Origin: JAJRVH01 sp964505995 | GTDB taxonomy: Bacteria > Pseudomonadota > Zetaproteobacteria > Mariprofundales > Mariprofundaceae | Assembly: GCA_964505995.1 (NCBI GenBank) | Contig: CAZDLB010000003.1 | Location: forward strand, 1 to 37,077 | Length of the DNA stretch: 37,077 nucleotides | Direction of reading: 5' to 3' | Shown here: in pieces, positions 1 through 8,041 of the stretch | Position numbering within the stretch: position 1 is the stretch's first letter | Layout: every line of letters begins with the position of its first letter | Notes under the pieces: model-generated | What the model was told of the DNA's origin: nothing | The model's input: the letters and a program-made list of their open reading frames with translations, nothing else | The model's database searches: none | Made by a program: the position numbers and the translations under genes

Positions 1-113
1 GAATGTGAGATCTCTGCCATGTCAGCCCCCGGAAACAGAAGTCCGGGCACGTTAGAAACCGGGGCGGGCGATGTCAATGCCGCCAGCCGGGCGCGGTGCC
101 GAATGCGGGCCGC

Positions 114-1634
114 CTACGGGCGGCCGACCCAGATGTCCGCGATGCCGAGCTGCTGAGCCAGTTCCTTGCTGCGCGCCTCGGCCGCCTCCATGGACTCGAA
201 GCCGCCGACGCGGATGCGATACCAGGTCCTGCCGCGCGCCTGGGTGCGGATGGCCTCGGCCTCGATGCCCAGCTCCTTCAGGCGCGCCAGTTCCTGATCC
301 GCGGCTTCCTTCGTGCTGACCGAGGTCAGGTTGATGACCCATCCCTTCGGCTTCGCGACCGGCCTGGATTCATTCCTGACCGGCGTACTCGGCTGGATGA
401 CCGGCCGCTTGTGGCTGGCGGCCTTCGCCCGGGCCGCCTTCTGCCGGTTCGCAATCAGGCGCGTCAGATCGCCCAGCTGCTGCTCCAGCTCCACGTTTCG
501 GGACTTCAGCTCCTCAAGTTCGGAGGCCAGCCCGCGATTCTGCTTTTCCAGCTGGCTGACACGATCGGTGGTCCGGGCCAGCTGATTCTGAAGCTCGGCC
601 GTGCTTCCCGCGCCCTGATTCAGCCAGTAGAGGCCGCCGACGCCGGCGATGGCCAGCAGCGACAGGAAGATCGCGAAGCCGGAGCCTTTGCGCCTGGGTT
701 CGGGCGCGGCCTGGGGCTGCGGGGCTTCTTCCGTCCTGGGCGACTCGCGCACTTCCGGAGCCGCGGCTTCAGTCCTTTGGGGTTCAACAGCCTCGGAAAT
801 CTCAGCCTGAGGTTCAGGCCCCGCCGCCGCAGCTTCTTCCCTGATGGGTGCCTGTATTCGCTCATCGGCCGATGCGGGGGATTGCTCCGGCGCCGCTTCG
901 GGCGCAGCGGCCGATGCCTGTTCCTCCTCTTCCGGAAGCTTCTCCTCGGCCTCGTCGAGCGAGGATTCCAGGCCGGAAAGGTCGATCAGGCTCTCCGGCT
1001 CGGCGAGTTCCGGTTCCACTTCGGCATCGGCGGGCGCGGCGCCTTCCTCCTCGTTGTCCGGGATCACGGCCTTCGCCAGCTCATCGTCCATGATCGGCGA
1101 AAGGAGTTCGTCCTCGTCCGCGGATTCACCCACCAGATCCCCGGCGCCAAGCTGAACCGTCGGCCGGGAGTCCGTCGCCTCCATGTCCTCTTCGCCCAGA
1201 AGGCTCAGGTCCGCCTCCTCGCGGGCCGGCTCCGCCGTGGCCTCTGCGGCCTCTTCCCCGGAGCCGGATATCTCCGGCATATCCATTTTCAGCAGTTCAT
1301 CCAGCTCATCGAGGGCGGCGGCCGAGTCGAACTCGGATTCGGCTTCCTTGGCGGCAGGCTCGCCGGCCGGCGGAGCCGTACCGGACTCCGGGGCCGCCGG
1401 CGTTTCGGGCGTGTCAAACTCGATGTCCGCGAGTTCCAGATCTCCATCGCTGAAGTCCAGCTCCGTGGCCGGGGGCGTCATCGGGGCCTCGGACGGCTGC
1501 GGTTCCGGGGCTGCGGCCTTCGGAGCGGCCTTAGCCGGTTTTTCTGGGCCGGCCTCGCTCTGCGGCGGGGTGGGCTTGTCCGGGGTGATCGGCGCGGCCT
1601 TGGGCGACGGGGTCGCGGCAGCCGCCTGCTTCGC
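114..1634 (-). CDS. SPOR-domain envelope protein, C-terminal part (gene continues across the gap)
   Basis: C-terminal part of a bitopic inner-membrane protein with FtsN-like topology. In order it has an acidic Ala/Glu/Pro-rich cytoplasmic region, a basic flank (PRRKGSG) and one transmembrane helix (encoded near 621-683), then a coiled coil (near 440-600) and a C-terminal SPOR domain of about 75 residues (near 114-350) ending in IWVGRP. SPOR domains bind denuded septal peptidoglycan, so a role in division or wall remodelling is likely; the exact protein is not recognised. An ATG at 1481 could be mistaken for the start. The frame is open upstream of it to the gap and reads the same peptide (AKQAAAATPSPKAAPITP) found on the far side, so this is the continuation of the gene that starts at 2266. 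Read across a collapsed gap, the full product is about 665 residues. Confidence 0.85.
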   Translation of the reverse strand, partial: AKQAAAATPSPKAAPITPDKPTPPQSEAGPEKPAKAAPKAAAPEPQPSEAPMTPPATELDFSDGDLELADIEFDTPETPAAPESGTAPPAGEPAAKEAESEFDSAAALDELDELLKMDMPEISGSGEEAAEATAEPAREEADLSLLGEEDMEATDSRPTVQLGAGDLVGESADEDELLSPIMDDELAKAVIPDNEEEGAAPADAEVEPELAEPESLIDLSGLESSLDEAEEKLPEEEEQASAAAPEAAPEQSPASADERIQAPIREEAAAAGPEPQAEISEAVEPQRTEAAAPEVRESPRTEEAPQPQAAPEPRRKGSGFAIFLSLLAIAGVGGLYWLNQGAGSTAELQNQLARTTDRVSQLEKQNRGLASELEELKSRNVELEQQLGDLTRLIANRQKAARAKAASHKRPVIQPSTPVRNESRPVAKPKGWVINLTSVSTKEAADQELARLKELGIEAEAIRTQARGRTWYRIRVGGFESMEAAEARSKELAQQLGIADIWVGRP

Positions 1635-1789
1635 NNNNNNNNNNNNNNNNNNNNNNNNNNNNNNNNNNNNNNNNNNNNNNNNNNNNNNNNNNNNNNNNNN
1701 NNNNNNNNNNNNNNNNNNNNNNNNNNNNNNNNNNCCGGGGTGATCGGCGCGGCCTTGGGCGACGGGGTCGCGGCAGCCGCCTGCTTCGC
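1580..1789. repeat. 55-bp exact duplication flanking the gap
   Basis: Positions 1580-1634 and 1735-1789 are identical over 55 bp and touch the N-run on both sides. Deleting 1635-1789 (155 bp) joins the two parts of the SPOR gene in frame. This is the pattern expected from contig ends sharing one k-mer in a de Bruijn graph assembly, though a true tandem repeat of the Pro/Ala region cannot be excluded. Confidence 0.9.
1635..1734. other. Assembly gap of 100 Ns
   Basis: Exactly 100 N characters, a conventional placeholder length for an unknown gap. It lies within the low-complexity Lys-Pro-Ala coding region of the SPOR gene. Identical 55-bp sequences abut both edges, so the two contigs probably overlap and the gap may have negative length. 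Confidence 0.99.
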
Positions 1790-2266
1790 GGGCTTCTGGG
1801 CTGTAGCCGGTTTCGCTGGGGCCGGCTTCGCAGGCTTCTGGGCTGCAGCCGGTTTCGCGGGCTTTGGAGCGGCGGCCGGTTTCGCTGGGACCGGCTTCGC
1901 GGGCTTCTGGGCGGCGGCCGGCTTCGCAGGCTGCGCTCCCTGTGCCGGCTTCGCGGTGGGCTTCGGCCCCGGGGTCTGCGGTGCTGTGGCTTTCCGGGCC
2001 GGCGGCGGGGTGGCGGGCTGCTCGGGCGTAGCCTGGGTTGTAAAGCGGACCGTGGATTCGAAATCGGTCACGCCCTGTTCCTCCGGGGTCGGCTGCGAAG
2101 CGGGCTGCTGTTTCTCGGGCTTGCGAGTGATCGGGTTGAGGATCACGGTGCGTTCCAGCTCTTCGGGCGAGGGCGTATGCGTAAAGCCCATCGTCTTGCT
2201 GAAGAGTTCAGCCTCCACCCTGCGGCGTCGTTCTTCTTCCTTTTCCCTGTCTTCCTTGTCAGCCAT
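1735..2266 (-). CDS. SPOR-domain envelope protein, N-terminal part
   Basis: N-terminal part of the gene that continues at 1634. It begins MADKEDREKEEERRRR, a charged cytoplasmic head, followed by a less biased stretch with the conserved-looking peptide GFTHTPSPEELERTVILNP, then Lys-Pro-Ala-rich repeats. The ATG at 2266 is preferred over the one at 2272 because GGAGG lies six bases upstream of it, while the 2272 ATG directly abuts the Shine-Dalgarno. The product has no signal peptide; the membrane anchor comes later in the other part. The 100-base gap is not a multiple of three, so reading straight through it gives a false Arg/Pro-rich tail ending at 1478. The function of the N-terminal half is unknown. 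Confidence 0.75.
1790..1945 (-). repeat. Degenerate Lys-Pro-Ala coding repeats
   Basis: Imperfect tandem repeats encoding variants of AQKPAKPAPAKPA in the cytoplasmic linker of the SPOR protein. At DNA level, units such as gcgggcttctggg and gccggcttcgc recur. The low complexity explains why the assembly broke here and means the true copy number is uncertain. Confidence 0.75.
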
Positions 2267-2324
2267 GGCCATCCTCCGGATCCAATAGCGCTAGCTTAGA
2301 CCAGTTTTTTCTTCCTTGCGACCG

Positions 2325-2984
2325 TCAATCCCCGTTGCGCGCGGTGAAACGGATCGGGCCATAGCAGGCGCTGGCCCGGGCACCGGTATTGTCCGTGTCG
2401 GTCATGATGGCCACGGCATCGATGCGATGGAAATCGCGCCCGAAATAGCGCTGGAGGTCTTTGCGGATGTTGCGCCGGTAATGTCGCCACTGACCGGCAT
2501 GCGCCGGGCCGCTTTCGACGGCCAGCATCGCGGAGTTTTCCGTAAACGGGTTCGGCCACAGGGCCTCAGGCGGTTCATGGGCTGCCCAGACATAGTTGAT
2601 GGCGCGGGTGTTCCAGAAGAACAGGCCGCCGGAGATGATCAGGTAGATGCGCGCGGCAAAGTCGTCTCCGGAGCGGGTTCGCTCGGTTGCATGTTCAAGC
2701 GGCTCCGGCACCCACCAGCTCCATTCGAGCATCGGCGTTCGCTCAAGATCAATATGGACCTTCCGAAACAGGCCCGAGGCGCTGGCATGGCTGTCGGCGC
2801 GCACGCATGGCACGCCCTCGATGCGATCGGGGCGGTAACGGGTCTGACCGTGAAAGCCTTGGTCATGCCAGCGCACTAGCCCGCCGGCATCGGCCGGCAG
2901 GAGATTTTCCGTGGCGTCTGCCGATGTTGCGGCCACCGCGACGCAGGCGGCCATGAGCATGCCGTTCAGCCGGCGTCTGGCCAC
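2325..2984 (-). CDS. DUF3047 family exported protein
   Basis: A 219-residue protein of the DUF3047 family, function unknown. The N-terminus is basic and then hydrophobic (RRRLNGMLMAACVAVAATSADA), a likely Sec signal peptide, so the mature protein should be periplasmic. Family hallmarks are clear: the WSWWVPEPL region, RSGDDFAARIYLI, INYVWA, NPFTENSAMLAVESG, then RNIRKDLQRYFG and VAIMTDTDNTGARASACYGPIRF at the end. The first codon at 2984 is GTG; an ATG at 2960 would shorten the basic n-region and is a fair alternative. It lies 26 bp downstream of the DUF1820 gene on the same strand and may be co-transcribed with it. Confidence 0.85.
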   Translation of the reverse strand: MARRRLNGMLMAACVAVAATSADATENLLPADAGGLVRWHDQGFHGQTRYRPDRIEGVPCVRADSHASASGLFRKVHIDLERTPMLEWSWWVPEPLEHATERTRSGDDFAARIYLIISGGLFFWNTRAINYVWAAHEPPEALWPNPFTENSAMLAVESGPAHAGQWRHYRRNIRKDLQRYFGRDFHRIDAVAIMTDTDNTGARASACYGPIRFTARNGD

Positions 2985-3010
2985 CCGGCCGGCTGCATGG
3001 CGCGCGATGA

Positions 3011-3352
3011 TCAGGCGCCCGAGTCGCTGGACTTGCCGCCGTACACCGGCACCGGGAACGGGGCGACATTCGAGGCCTCGCCGGCCTCATGCACGCGCGC
3101 CACGCCACGCTTTTCGACCTCGTCGATGCGCAGGATGCTGTGCATCGGGATGTGGGTGCGTCGCACGCCGGCAAACTCGTTCTTCAGGCTTTCCTCCGAG
3201 GGGTCCAGCACGAGCGAGGACTTTTCGCCGAATGCCAGCTCGGCGACCTCGACGAAGCCGAGCATGCCGGAGGCCCCGACGCTGTGGGCATAGATCTCGT
3301 AAATCTTCCCCTGGTTCATGAAGCTGATGCGGTAGATGCGTTTCTTGCCCAT
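3011..3352 (-). CDS. DUF1820 family protein
   Basis: A 113-residue cytoplasmic protein of the DUF1820 family, small and of unknown function. It starts MGKKRIYRISFMNQGKIYEIYA and carries the family core GMLGFVEVAELAFGEKSSLVLDPSEESLKNEFAGVRRTHIPMHSILRIDEVEK; the last 25 residues are variable. No signal peptide or membrane segment is visible. The ATG at 3352 has no Shine-Dalgarno; instead TAGGCT (3359-3364 on the minus strand) ends six bases upstream of it, suggesting a leaderless mRNA. The gene diverges from murI across a 122-bp intergenic region and is followed closely by the DUF3047 gene. Confidence 0.9.
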   Translation of the reverse strand: MGKKRIYRISFMNQGKIYEIYAHSVGASGMLGFVEVAELAFGEKSSLVLDPSEESLKNEFAGVRRTHIPMHSILRIDEVEKRGVARVHEAGEASNVAPFPVPVYGGKSSDSGA

Positions 3353-3358
3353 GCGCGC

Positions 3359-3364
3359 AGCCTA
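3359..3364 (-). promoter_or_regulatory. Putative -10 element of the DUF1820 gene (leaderless)
   Basis: On the minus strand TAGGCT is followed by six bases and the ATG. A transcript starting the usual six to seven bases after the hexamer would begin at or next to the start codon. The -35 match (TTCATC, 17-bp spacing) is poor. Confidence 0.35.
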
Positions 3365-3439
3365 GCAGCAAGCAGGCCCGGGATGAACCGGCCGGCAAGC
3401 CAGGGCCGGGATGCCGACCCCGCTGTCCCCGTCGCAGAT

Positions 3440-3468
3440 TTATCATGAGTCCGGCAGACTGCTAGCCT
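3440..3468 (+). promoter_or_regulatory. Putative sigma-70 promoter of murI (leaderless)
   Basis: TTATCA (3440-3445), 17-bp spacer, TAGCCT (3463-3468), then six bases to the murI ATG at 3475. There is no Shine-Dalgarno, so the mRNA probably begins at the start codon. Confidence 0.45.
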
Positions 3469-3474
3469 TGGCGC

Positions 3475-4293
3475 ATGCCGGTTGAGGAACAGAAAGCGGA
3501 TCGCGGTCACGGTGTCATCGGCGTCTTCGATTCCGGTGTCGGCGGGCTGTCGGTGCTGCGTCACATCCGGGCGCGATTGCCGGCCGAGGATCTGCTGTAT
3601 CTGGCCGATGCGGCGTTTCTTCCCTACGGCGGCCGCGATGAGGAGGTGCTGCGGCAACGCTGTCTCGCGATCGGGGAATTCCTGGCCGGGCAGGGGGCCA
3701 AGGCGCTGGTCGTGGCCTGCAACACCGCGACGGCGGCCGGTGTCGAGGCGCTTCGGGAGCGGCTGGATCTGCCGATCATCGGCATGGAGCCCGCGATCAA
3801 GCCGGCCGCGCAGGGCAGCCTTCGCGGTGTCGTCGGGGTGCTGGCGACGCATTCAACGCTTTCCAGCCGGCGCTTTGCCCGGCTGATGCAGCGCTTCACC
3901 GAGCATGCCGATTTCGTGCTGCAGCCCTGTCCGGGGCTTGTGGAACTCATCGAGGAGGGCGAGTCCGAATCCCCGAAGCTGCATGATCTGCTGCGAGGTT
4001 TCCTCGAGCCGGTGCTCGCGCGCGGCGCGGATACGATCGTGCTTGGCTGCACGCATTATCCGTTCGTGATTCCGCTGATCCGCCAGATCGTCGGTCCGGA
4101 CATCGGTATCCTGGATACGGGAGAGGCTGTCGCGCGCGAACTTGAACGACAGCTGGGAATGCATGGGCTTGCGCGGCGCGGGGGCAGGGGAAGCGCACGC
4201 TTCCTGAGCACGAAGCTGGGCGCGGACAGCCGCGAGGTGTTTTCGAGGTTCTGGGGATCTCCGGTCGAACCGGAACTCGTCAGGCTTCCGTAA
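3475..4293 (+). CDS. murI: Glutamate racemase
   Basis: Converts L-glutamate to D-glutamate for peptidoglycan precursors in the cytoplasm. The 272-residue product has the usual length and all family motifs: FDSGVGGLSV near residues 18-27, the first catalytic cysteine in VVACNTATA (Cys82), and the second in VLGCTHYPF (Cys192, with His194). The ATG at 3475 lacks a Shine-Dalgarno but has a promoter-like TAGCCT six bases upstream. The gene is divergent from the DUF1820 gene and converges on queD, with three bases between the two stop codons, so it is probably monocistronic. Confidence 0.96.
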   Translation: MPVEEQKADRGHGVIGVFDSGVGGLSVLRHIRARLPAEDLLYLADAAFLPYGGRDEEVLRQRCLAIGEFLAGQGAKALVVACNTATAAGVEALRERLDLPIIGMEPAIKPAAQGSLRGVVGVLATHSTLSSRRFARLMQRFTEHADFVLQPCPGLVELIEEGESESPKLHDLLRGFLEPVLARGADTIVLGCTHYPFVIPLIRQIVGPDIGILDTGEAVARELERQLGMHGLARRGGRGSARFLSTKLGADSREVFSRFWGSPVEPELVRLP

Positions 4294-4296
4294 GAC

Positions 4297-4677
4297 TCAG
4301 GCGTCGGGCCAGAACACGACCCTGGCGGTGCAGGTTTCGGCGATCTCCACGCGGGATACCCGGATGCGATCATCATTCAGCCGCTGCTGCATCCGCTCGC
4401 AGAGCACGCGCGCGACATTCTCGCTCGTCGGGTTGATCGTATCGAACGGCGGAATGTCGTTGAGATGGTAGTGATCCCAGTCATCCAGCGCCGCCTTGAG
4501 TTCACGCTTGATGATCTTGTAGTCCACGCCCATGCCGAGCGCATCGAGCTCGGAACATTCGACATACAGCTTCACATGCCAGTTGTGTCCGTGCAGTCGG
4601 GCACAGTCGCCGTCATAGCCGCGCAGCTGATGGGCGGCCGAGAAATGCGTCTCGATGGACAGCTCGTAGCGCGGCAT
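4297..4677 (-). CDS. queD: 6-carboxy-5,6,7,8-tetrahydropterin synthase (QueD)
   Basis: Makes 6-carboxytetrahydropterin from dihydroneopterin triphosphate, an early step of queuosine (preQ1) synthesis. The 126-residue product has the zinc and catalytic signature: FSAAH (His16), then CARLHGHNW giving Cys25, His29 and His31, followed by NPTSENVA and a C-terminal EIAETCTARVVFW. The frame stays open upstream, but the ATG at 4677 matches the family start and overlaps the stop of the preceding gene by ATGA, implying translational coupling. It is the last gene of the tgt-yajC-secD-secF-DUF498-queD operon; tgt, at the operon head, acts later in the same queuosine pathway. Confidence 0.95.
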   Translation of the reverse strand: MPRYELSIETHFSAAHQLRGYDGDCARLHGHNWHVKLYVECSELDALGMGVDYKIIKRELKAALDDWDHYHLNDIPPFDTINPTSENVARVLCERMQQRLNDDRIRVSRVEIAETCTARVVFWPDA

Positions 4678-5066
4678 CAGTTGCGCGCGCCCGGAAGCAG
4701 CATCGCGATCGTCACGCGCCGGCCCTCGCCGATCAGGATGTTGTAGGTGCGCGCGGCGGCGCGGGAATCCATGCATTCGAAGCCCATCGGCTGCTGCTGA
4801 AGCCAGGCCAGCACCTCGGCCGAAGGAAAGGCCGTCAGGCGACCCGTGCCGAGGATCAGCACCTCGGGCGGCTGCTCGGCAATCGGCTGGAGATGTTCGA
4901 TGCCCAGATCGCGCAGCCGGGTCGGCCCCCAAGGCTCGGTCAGCTTCCCCTGATGCAGGCAGATGCCATGGGGATAGCGATGCTGGTTGATGCCGATCCA
5001 GGCCTCGTCATAGCCGCTGAACAGCAGCGTTCCGGCCTCCATCCGCGGGCTGATATCCCCCTTCAT
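4677..5066 (-). CDS. Mth938-like (DUF498) domain protein
   Basis: A 129-residue soluble protein of the Mth938/DUF498 family, related to the human complex I assembly factor NDUFAF3; the bacterial role is undefined. The family core is visible: FSGYDEAWIGIN, the PEVLILGTG strand-turn near residues 67-75, GFECMDSRAAARTYNILIGEGRRVTIAMLLPG at the C-terminus. No signal peptide or membrane helix is present. Genes of this family often sit next to secF, and here it begins 18 bp after secF and overlaps queD by four bases, so it belongs to the same operon. Confidence 0.9.
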   Translation of the reverse strand: MKGDISPRMEAGTLLFSGYDEAWIGINQHRYPHGICLHQGKLTEPWGPTRLRDLGIEHLQPIAEQPPEVLILGTGRLTAFPSAEVLAWLQQQPMGFECMDSRAAARTYNILIGEGRRVTIAMLLPGARN

Positions 5067-5084
5067 GGGTCTAAGCGGACGCCC

Positions 5085-6029
5085 TTACGGGCGCGCCTCC
5101 AGCTCCTTGAGTTCCTCGTCGCTGCTCTTGAAGCGGCCGGCCAGCGACAGCATGATCGGGCTGGCCACGTAGATCGAGGAGTAGGTACCGACGAGGATGC
5201 CGGCAATCAGCGCAAAGGCGAAATCGTGGATCACCTCGCCGCCCAGCAGGAACAGCGCGACGACGACGAGCAGTGTGGTCAGTGAGGTCATCAGCGTGCG
5301 CGCCAGCGTCTGGTTGATCGAGCTGTTGACAACGGTGATCTCATCCTCCGGGGTCTTGCGCTTGCGGTTGGCGGCGAAGTTTTCGCGGATGCGGTCGAAG
5401 ACGACGATGGTGTCGTTCAGCGAATAGCCGATCACGGTCAGCAGCGCGGCGATGACCGGCAGCGTGAACTCCTTGCCGGTCAGCGAAAACAGGCCGAGTA
5501 CGATGGTGATGTCGTGCAGCAGCGCCGCATCGGCGCCGAGCGCGAAGCGGAATTCAAAGCGGAACGTGACATAGAGCAGAATCGCGACCATCGCGATGAG
5601 CACGGCCAGGATGCCGGCGCGCGTCAGCTCCTTGCCGACCTGCGGGCCGACGTATTCGACGCGGCGCATCTCCACGGCCTCGGCGGAAAACTTGTCCTTC
5701 AGACCATCGAGGATCGCGGTGCTGATCGTCGAGGATTTCTCGCCTTCCCTGTTCTGCACGCGGATCAGGATCTCCTCGGGCGAACCGAACTCCTGGATGA
5801 CCGCGTTGCCGTATCCCTTCGGCGAGATCGCCGCGCGCACATCGGCGATCTTCGGCGCCTGCGTAAACTTCACCTCGACGAGCGTGCCGCCGGTGAAGTC
5901 GATGCCGAAGTTCAGCCCCTTCACGGCCAGAAGGGCCAGCGAGGCGATGATCATCAGCGCGGAGAGGCCCAGCGCGATCTTGCGCTTGCCGATGAAGTCG
6001 ATGTTGATGTCCGGTCGAATCAGTTGCAT
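5085..6029 (-). CDS. secF: Protein translocase subunit SecF
   Basis: Inner-membrane partner of SecD that uses the proton motive force to assist Sec-dependent export from the periplasmic side. The 314-residue product has the expected topology: a first helix (residues about 18-37), the periplasmic head opening with FGIDFTGGTLVEVKF (about 41-55), and a block of five helices in the second half including GYSLNDTIVVFDRIREN and the SINQTLARTLMTSLTTLL motif. The ATG at 6029 follows an AGGA Shine-Dalgarno. Ten bases separate it from secD. Confidence 0.97.
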   Translation of the reverse strand: MQLIRPDINIDFIGKRKIALGLSALMIIASLALLAVKGLNFGIDFTGGTLVEVKFTQAPKIADVRAAISPKGYGNAVIQEFGSPEEILIRVQNREGEKSSTISTAILDGLKDKFSAEAVEMRRVEYVGPQVGKELTRAGILAVLIAMVAILLYVTFRFEFRFALGADAALLHDITIVLGLFSLTGKEFTLPVIAALLTVIGYSLNDTIVVFDRIRENFAANRKRKTPEDEITVVNSSINQTLARTLMTSLTTLLVVVALFLLGGEVIHDFAFALIAGILVGTYSSIYVASPIMLSLAGRFKSSDEELKELEARP

Positions 6030-6039
6030 GGCATTATCC

Positions 6040-7620
6040 TCAGATGCTCAGTTTCTCGATGCGGCCCTTGCGCTCGGTGGCGGCGGCAACGATGGCGCGG
6101 GTGACCGTGATGGCGGTGAACATCGAGGCCAGGATGCCGACGGACAGCGTGACCGCGAAGCCCTTGACCGGGCCGGAGCCGAACTGGAAGAGCACGATCG
6201 CGGCAATCAGCGTCGTGATGTTGGCATCGACAATCGTGGAAAGGGCCTTGTCATAGCCGCCGTCAATCGCCGCCAGCGGCGTCTTGCCCAGATGCAGTTC
6301 CTCGCGGATACGCTCGAAGATCAGCACGTTCGCATCCACGGCCATACCGATCGTCAGCACGATGCCGGCGATGCCCGGCAGCGTCAGTGTCGCGCCGATC
6401 ATGCTCATCGCCGCGACGATCAGCAGCATGTTGAAGATCAGCGCCACATTGGCGACGAGGCCGAAGAGCCTGTAGTACACGGCCATGAAGATCAGCACCA
6501 GGATGGCGCCGATGATAATCGACTTCAGGCCCTGGTCGATCGAGTCCTGACCCAGGCTCGGGCCGATCGAACGCTCCTCGACGACCTTGACCGGCGCGGG
6601 CAGGGCGCCGGCGCGCAGCACGATCGCGAGATCATGCGCCTCCTTCGGCGTGAAGCTGCCGGTGATCTGGGCCGTGCCACCGGCGATGCGTTCGCGGATG
6701 ACCGGGGCCGAGTTGACGACGCCCTCGAGGATGATCGCGAAGCGCTCGCCGACATGGGCGGCGGTCAGCTTGTCGAACTTGCGCGCGCCCTTGGAATTGA
6801 ACTTCAGCGTCACCGCGTATTCGTTGAAGCGCGAGTCGATCGAGACGCGGGCATCGGCGATCTCGGTGCCGGAAAGCTCGGTGCGCTTCTTCAGCAGGTA
6901 GGGCTGGGCGGAGGAGGGATCACCCTTCACGCGCGGCGGACCGTACATGATGATGTCGCCCGGTGGAATCTGGCCGTTGAGCGCCTTCTGCAGATCGCCC
7001 TTCTCGTCCACCAGCTTGAACTCGAGCTGCGCGGTGCGGCCGATCAGCTCCTTCGCGTGTGCCGTGTCCTCATAGCCCGGAATCTGGACCAGGATGCGGC
7101 GGCTTCCCTGCTTGACGATGACGGGCTCGGTCGTGCCCAGTGCGTCGATGCGGCCGCGGATGACCTCGATGGCCTGATCCACCGCGAACTTGCGGGTCTC
7201 CTCGGCGACCTCGTCCTTCAGCGTCAGCGTGATGACATTGCCGGCCACAGGCCCGAGGTTGTAGTTGCGGAACTCTTCCCGCAGCAGCTTCTCGGCCGCG
7301 GCCACGTCCTCGGCCTTCTTGATCGTCAGCTTCAGGCTCATGCCATCGGCGGCCAGCTTGCGATAGCGGATCTTCGCCTTGCGCAGCACCTGGCGTGCCG
7401 TGTCGATGTCCTCCTCGACGCTGCGCTCCACGGCCTTGTCCACATCCACGTCCAGCACCAGATGCACGCCGCCCTTCAGATCCAGACCCAGGCTCAGCGG
7501 CTGGCTGAAGGATGCCGGCCACCACGAGGGCGGGGTCATGATGTTTGGCAGCGAGGCCATGGCCGAGATGATGAGCACGACGGCGATCAGCCAGTATTTC
7601 CAGCGGGGATAGCTATGCAT
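6040..7620 (-). CDS. secD: Protein translocase subunit SecD
   Basis: Large subunit of the SecDF export motor. The 526-residue product has an N-terminal helix (about 8-24), then PLSLGLDLKGGVHLVLDVD (about 41-59), the periplasmic P1 region with RIDALGTTEPVIVKQGSRRILVQIPG-type signature, and five C-terminal helices containing LTLPGIAGIVLTIGMAVDANVLIFERIREE. At 526 residues it is shorter than the roughly 615-residue SecD of E. coli and Pseudomonas, lacking an N-proximal periplasmic extension. An AAGGA sits upstream of the ATG at 7620. It lies between yajC (40 bp) and secF (10 bp). Confidence 0.97.
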   Translation of the reverse strand: MHSYPRWKYWLIAVVLIISAMASLPNIMTPPSWWPASFSQPLSLGLDLKGGVHLVLDVDVDKAVERSVEEDIDTARQVLRKAKIRYRKLAADGMSLKLTIKKAEDVAAAEKLLREEFRNYNLGPVAGNVITLTLKDEVAEETRKFAVDQAIEVIRGRIDALGTTEPVIVKQGSRRILVQIPGYEDTAHAKELIGRTAQLEFKLVDEKGDLQKALNGQIPPGDIIMYGPPRVKGDPSSAQPYLLKKRTELSGTEIADARVSIDSRFNEYAVTLKFNSKGARKFDKLTAAHVGERFAIILEGVVNSAPVIRERIAGGTAQITGSFTPKEAHDLAIVLRAGALPAPVKVVEERSIGPSLGQDSIDQGLKSIIIGAILVLIFMAVYYRLFGLVANVALIFNMLLIVAAMSMIGATLTLPGIAGIVLTIGMAVDANVLIFERIREELHLGKTPLAAIDGGYDKALSTIVDANITTLIAAIVLFQFGSGPVKGFAVTLSVGILASMFTAITVTRAIVAAATERKGRIEKLSI

Positions 7621-7660
7621 GAATCCGTTCCTTGGTTGGTTTCGTTGAATCCTGTGGCGC

Positions 7661-8008
7661 TCAGTCGGCCAGTCCGACGACGGTATCGCGCTTGACCTTC
7701 ACGCGCACGCCATCGGCGATCTCGACCTTGAGGAAGTCATCCTTGACGTCGGTCACGGTGCCGTAGAAGCCGCCACCGGTGATGATCTTGTCGCCCTTCT
7801 TCAGCGCCTCGATCACGGCGCGATGCTCCTTGATGCGCTTCTGCTGCGGCCGGATGAGCAGGAAATAGAAGATCACCATGATCAGGATCAGCGGCACGAA
7901 CGAGGCGAAGCCGCCGGCCTGCTGCGCGCCCTCGGCGAAGGCGGGCGTGATCACGGCCATGGATGCGGCGATGGCGCTCAGCGAATGGGAAAGCATGGAT
8001 TTGGACAT
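7661..8008 (-). CDS. yajC: Preprotein translocase subunit YajC
   Basis: Small single-helix accessory subunit of the SecDF-YajC complex in the inner membrane. The 115-residue protein has the transmembrane segment FVPLILIMVIFYFLLI (about 37-52), the invariant RPQQKR just after it, and the cytoplasmic GDKIITGGGFYGTVTDVKDDFLKVEIADGVRVKVKR domain. The start at 8008 is chosen over an in-frame ATG at 8032 because CAGGAG lies about ten bases upstream of it. A second hydrophobic, signal-like stretch (residues 8-25, ending TPAFA) precedes the helix. The gene lies between tgt and secD in the conserved order. Confidence 0.95.
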   Translation of the reverse strand: MSKSMLSHSLSAIAASMAVITPAFAEGAQQAGGFASFVPLILIMVIFYFLLIRPQQKRIKEHRAVIEALKKGDKIITGGGFYGTVTDVKDDFLKVEIADGVRVKVKRDTVVGLAD

Positions 8009-8041
8009 GGTTGACAGACTCCTGAAATGCAAGCGCGGCGA

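Noticed and set aside
1..113. Possible gene or terminator at the left edge
   Set aside because: No open frame with coding character; a short CCCGG/CCGGG stem near 28-47 has no U-tract.
1478..1634. Arg/Pro-rich C-terminus of a separate gene ending at 1478
   Set aside because: It is produced by reading through a 100-N spacer in the wrong frame; the other frame continues directly into the SPOR protein.
96..2288. Very long plus-strand open frame opposite the SPOR gene
   Set aside because: Antisense shadow in GC-rich, Ala/Pro/Glu-rich coding sequence; its translation is Arg/Gly-rich with no domains, and the minus-strand gene has a membrane segment, coiled coil and SPOR domain.
4678..4932. N-terminal extension of queD
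   Set aside because: Open frame only; QueD homology begins at the ATG at 4677, and the extension overlaps the DUF498 gene on the same strand in another frame.
5596..7695. Long plus-strand open frame opposite secD and secF
   Set aside because: Mirror frame of well-supported SecD/SecF coding; no recognisable motifs and low-complexity Asp/Arg/His composition.
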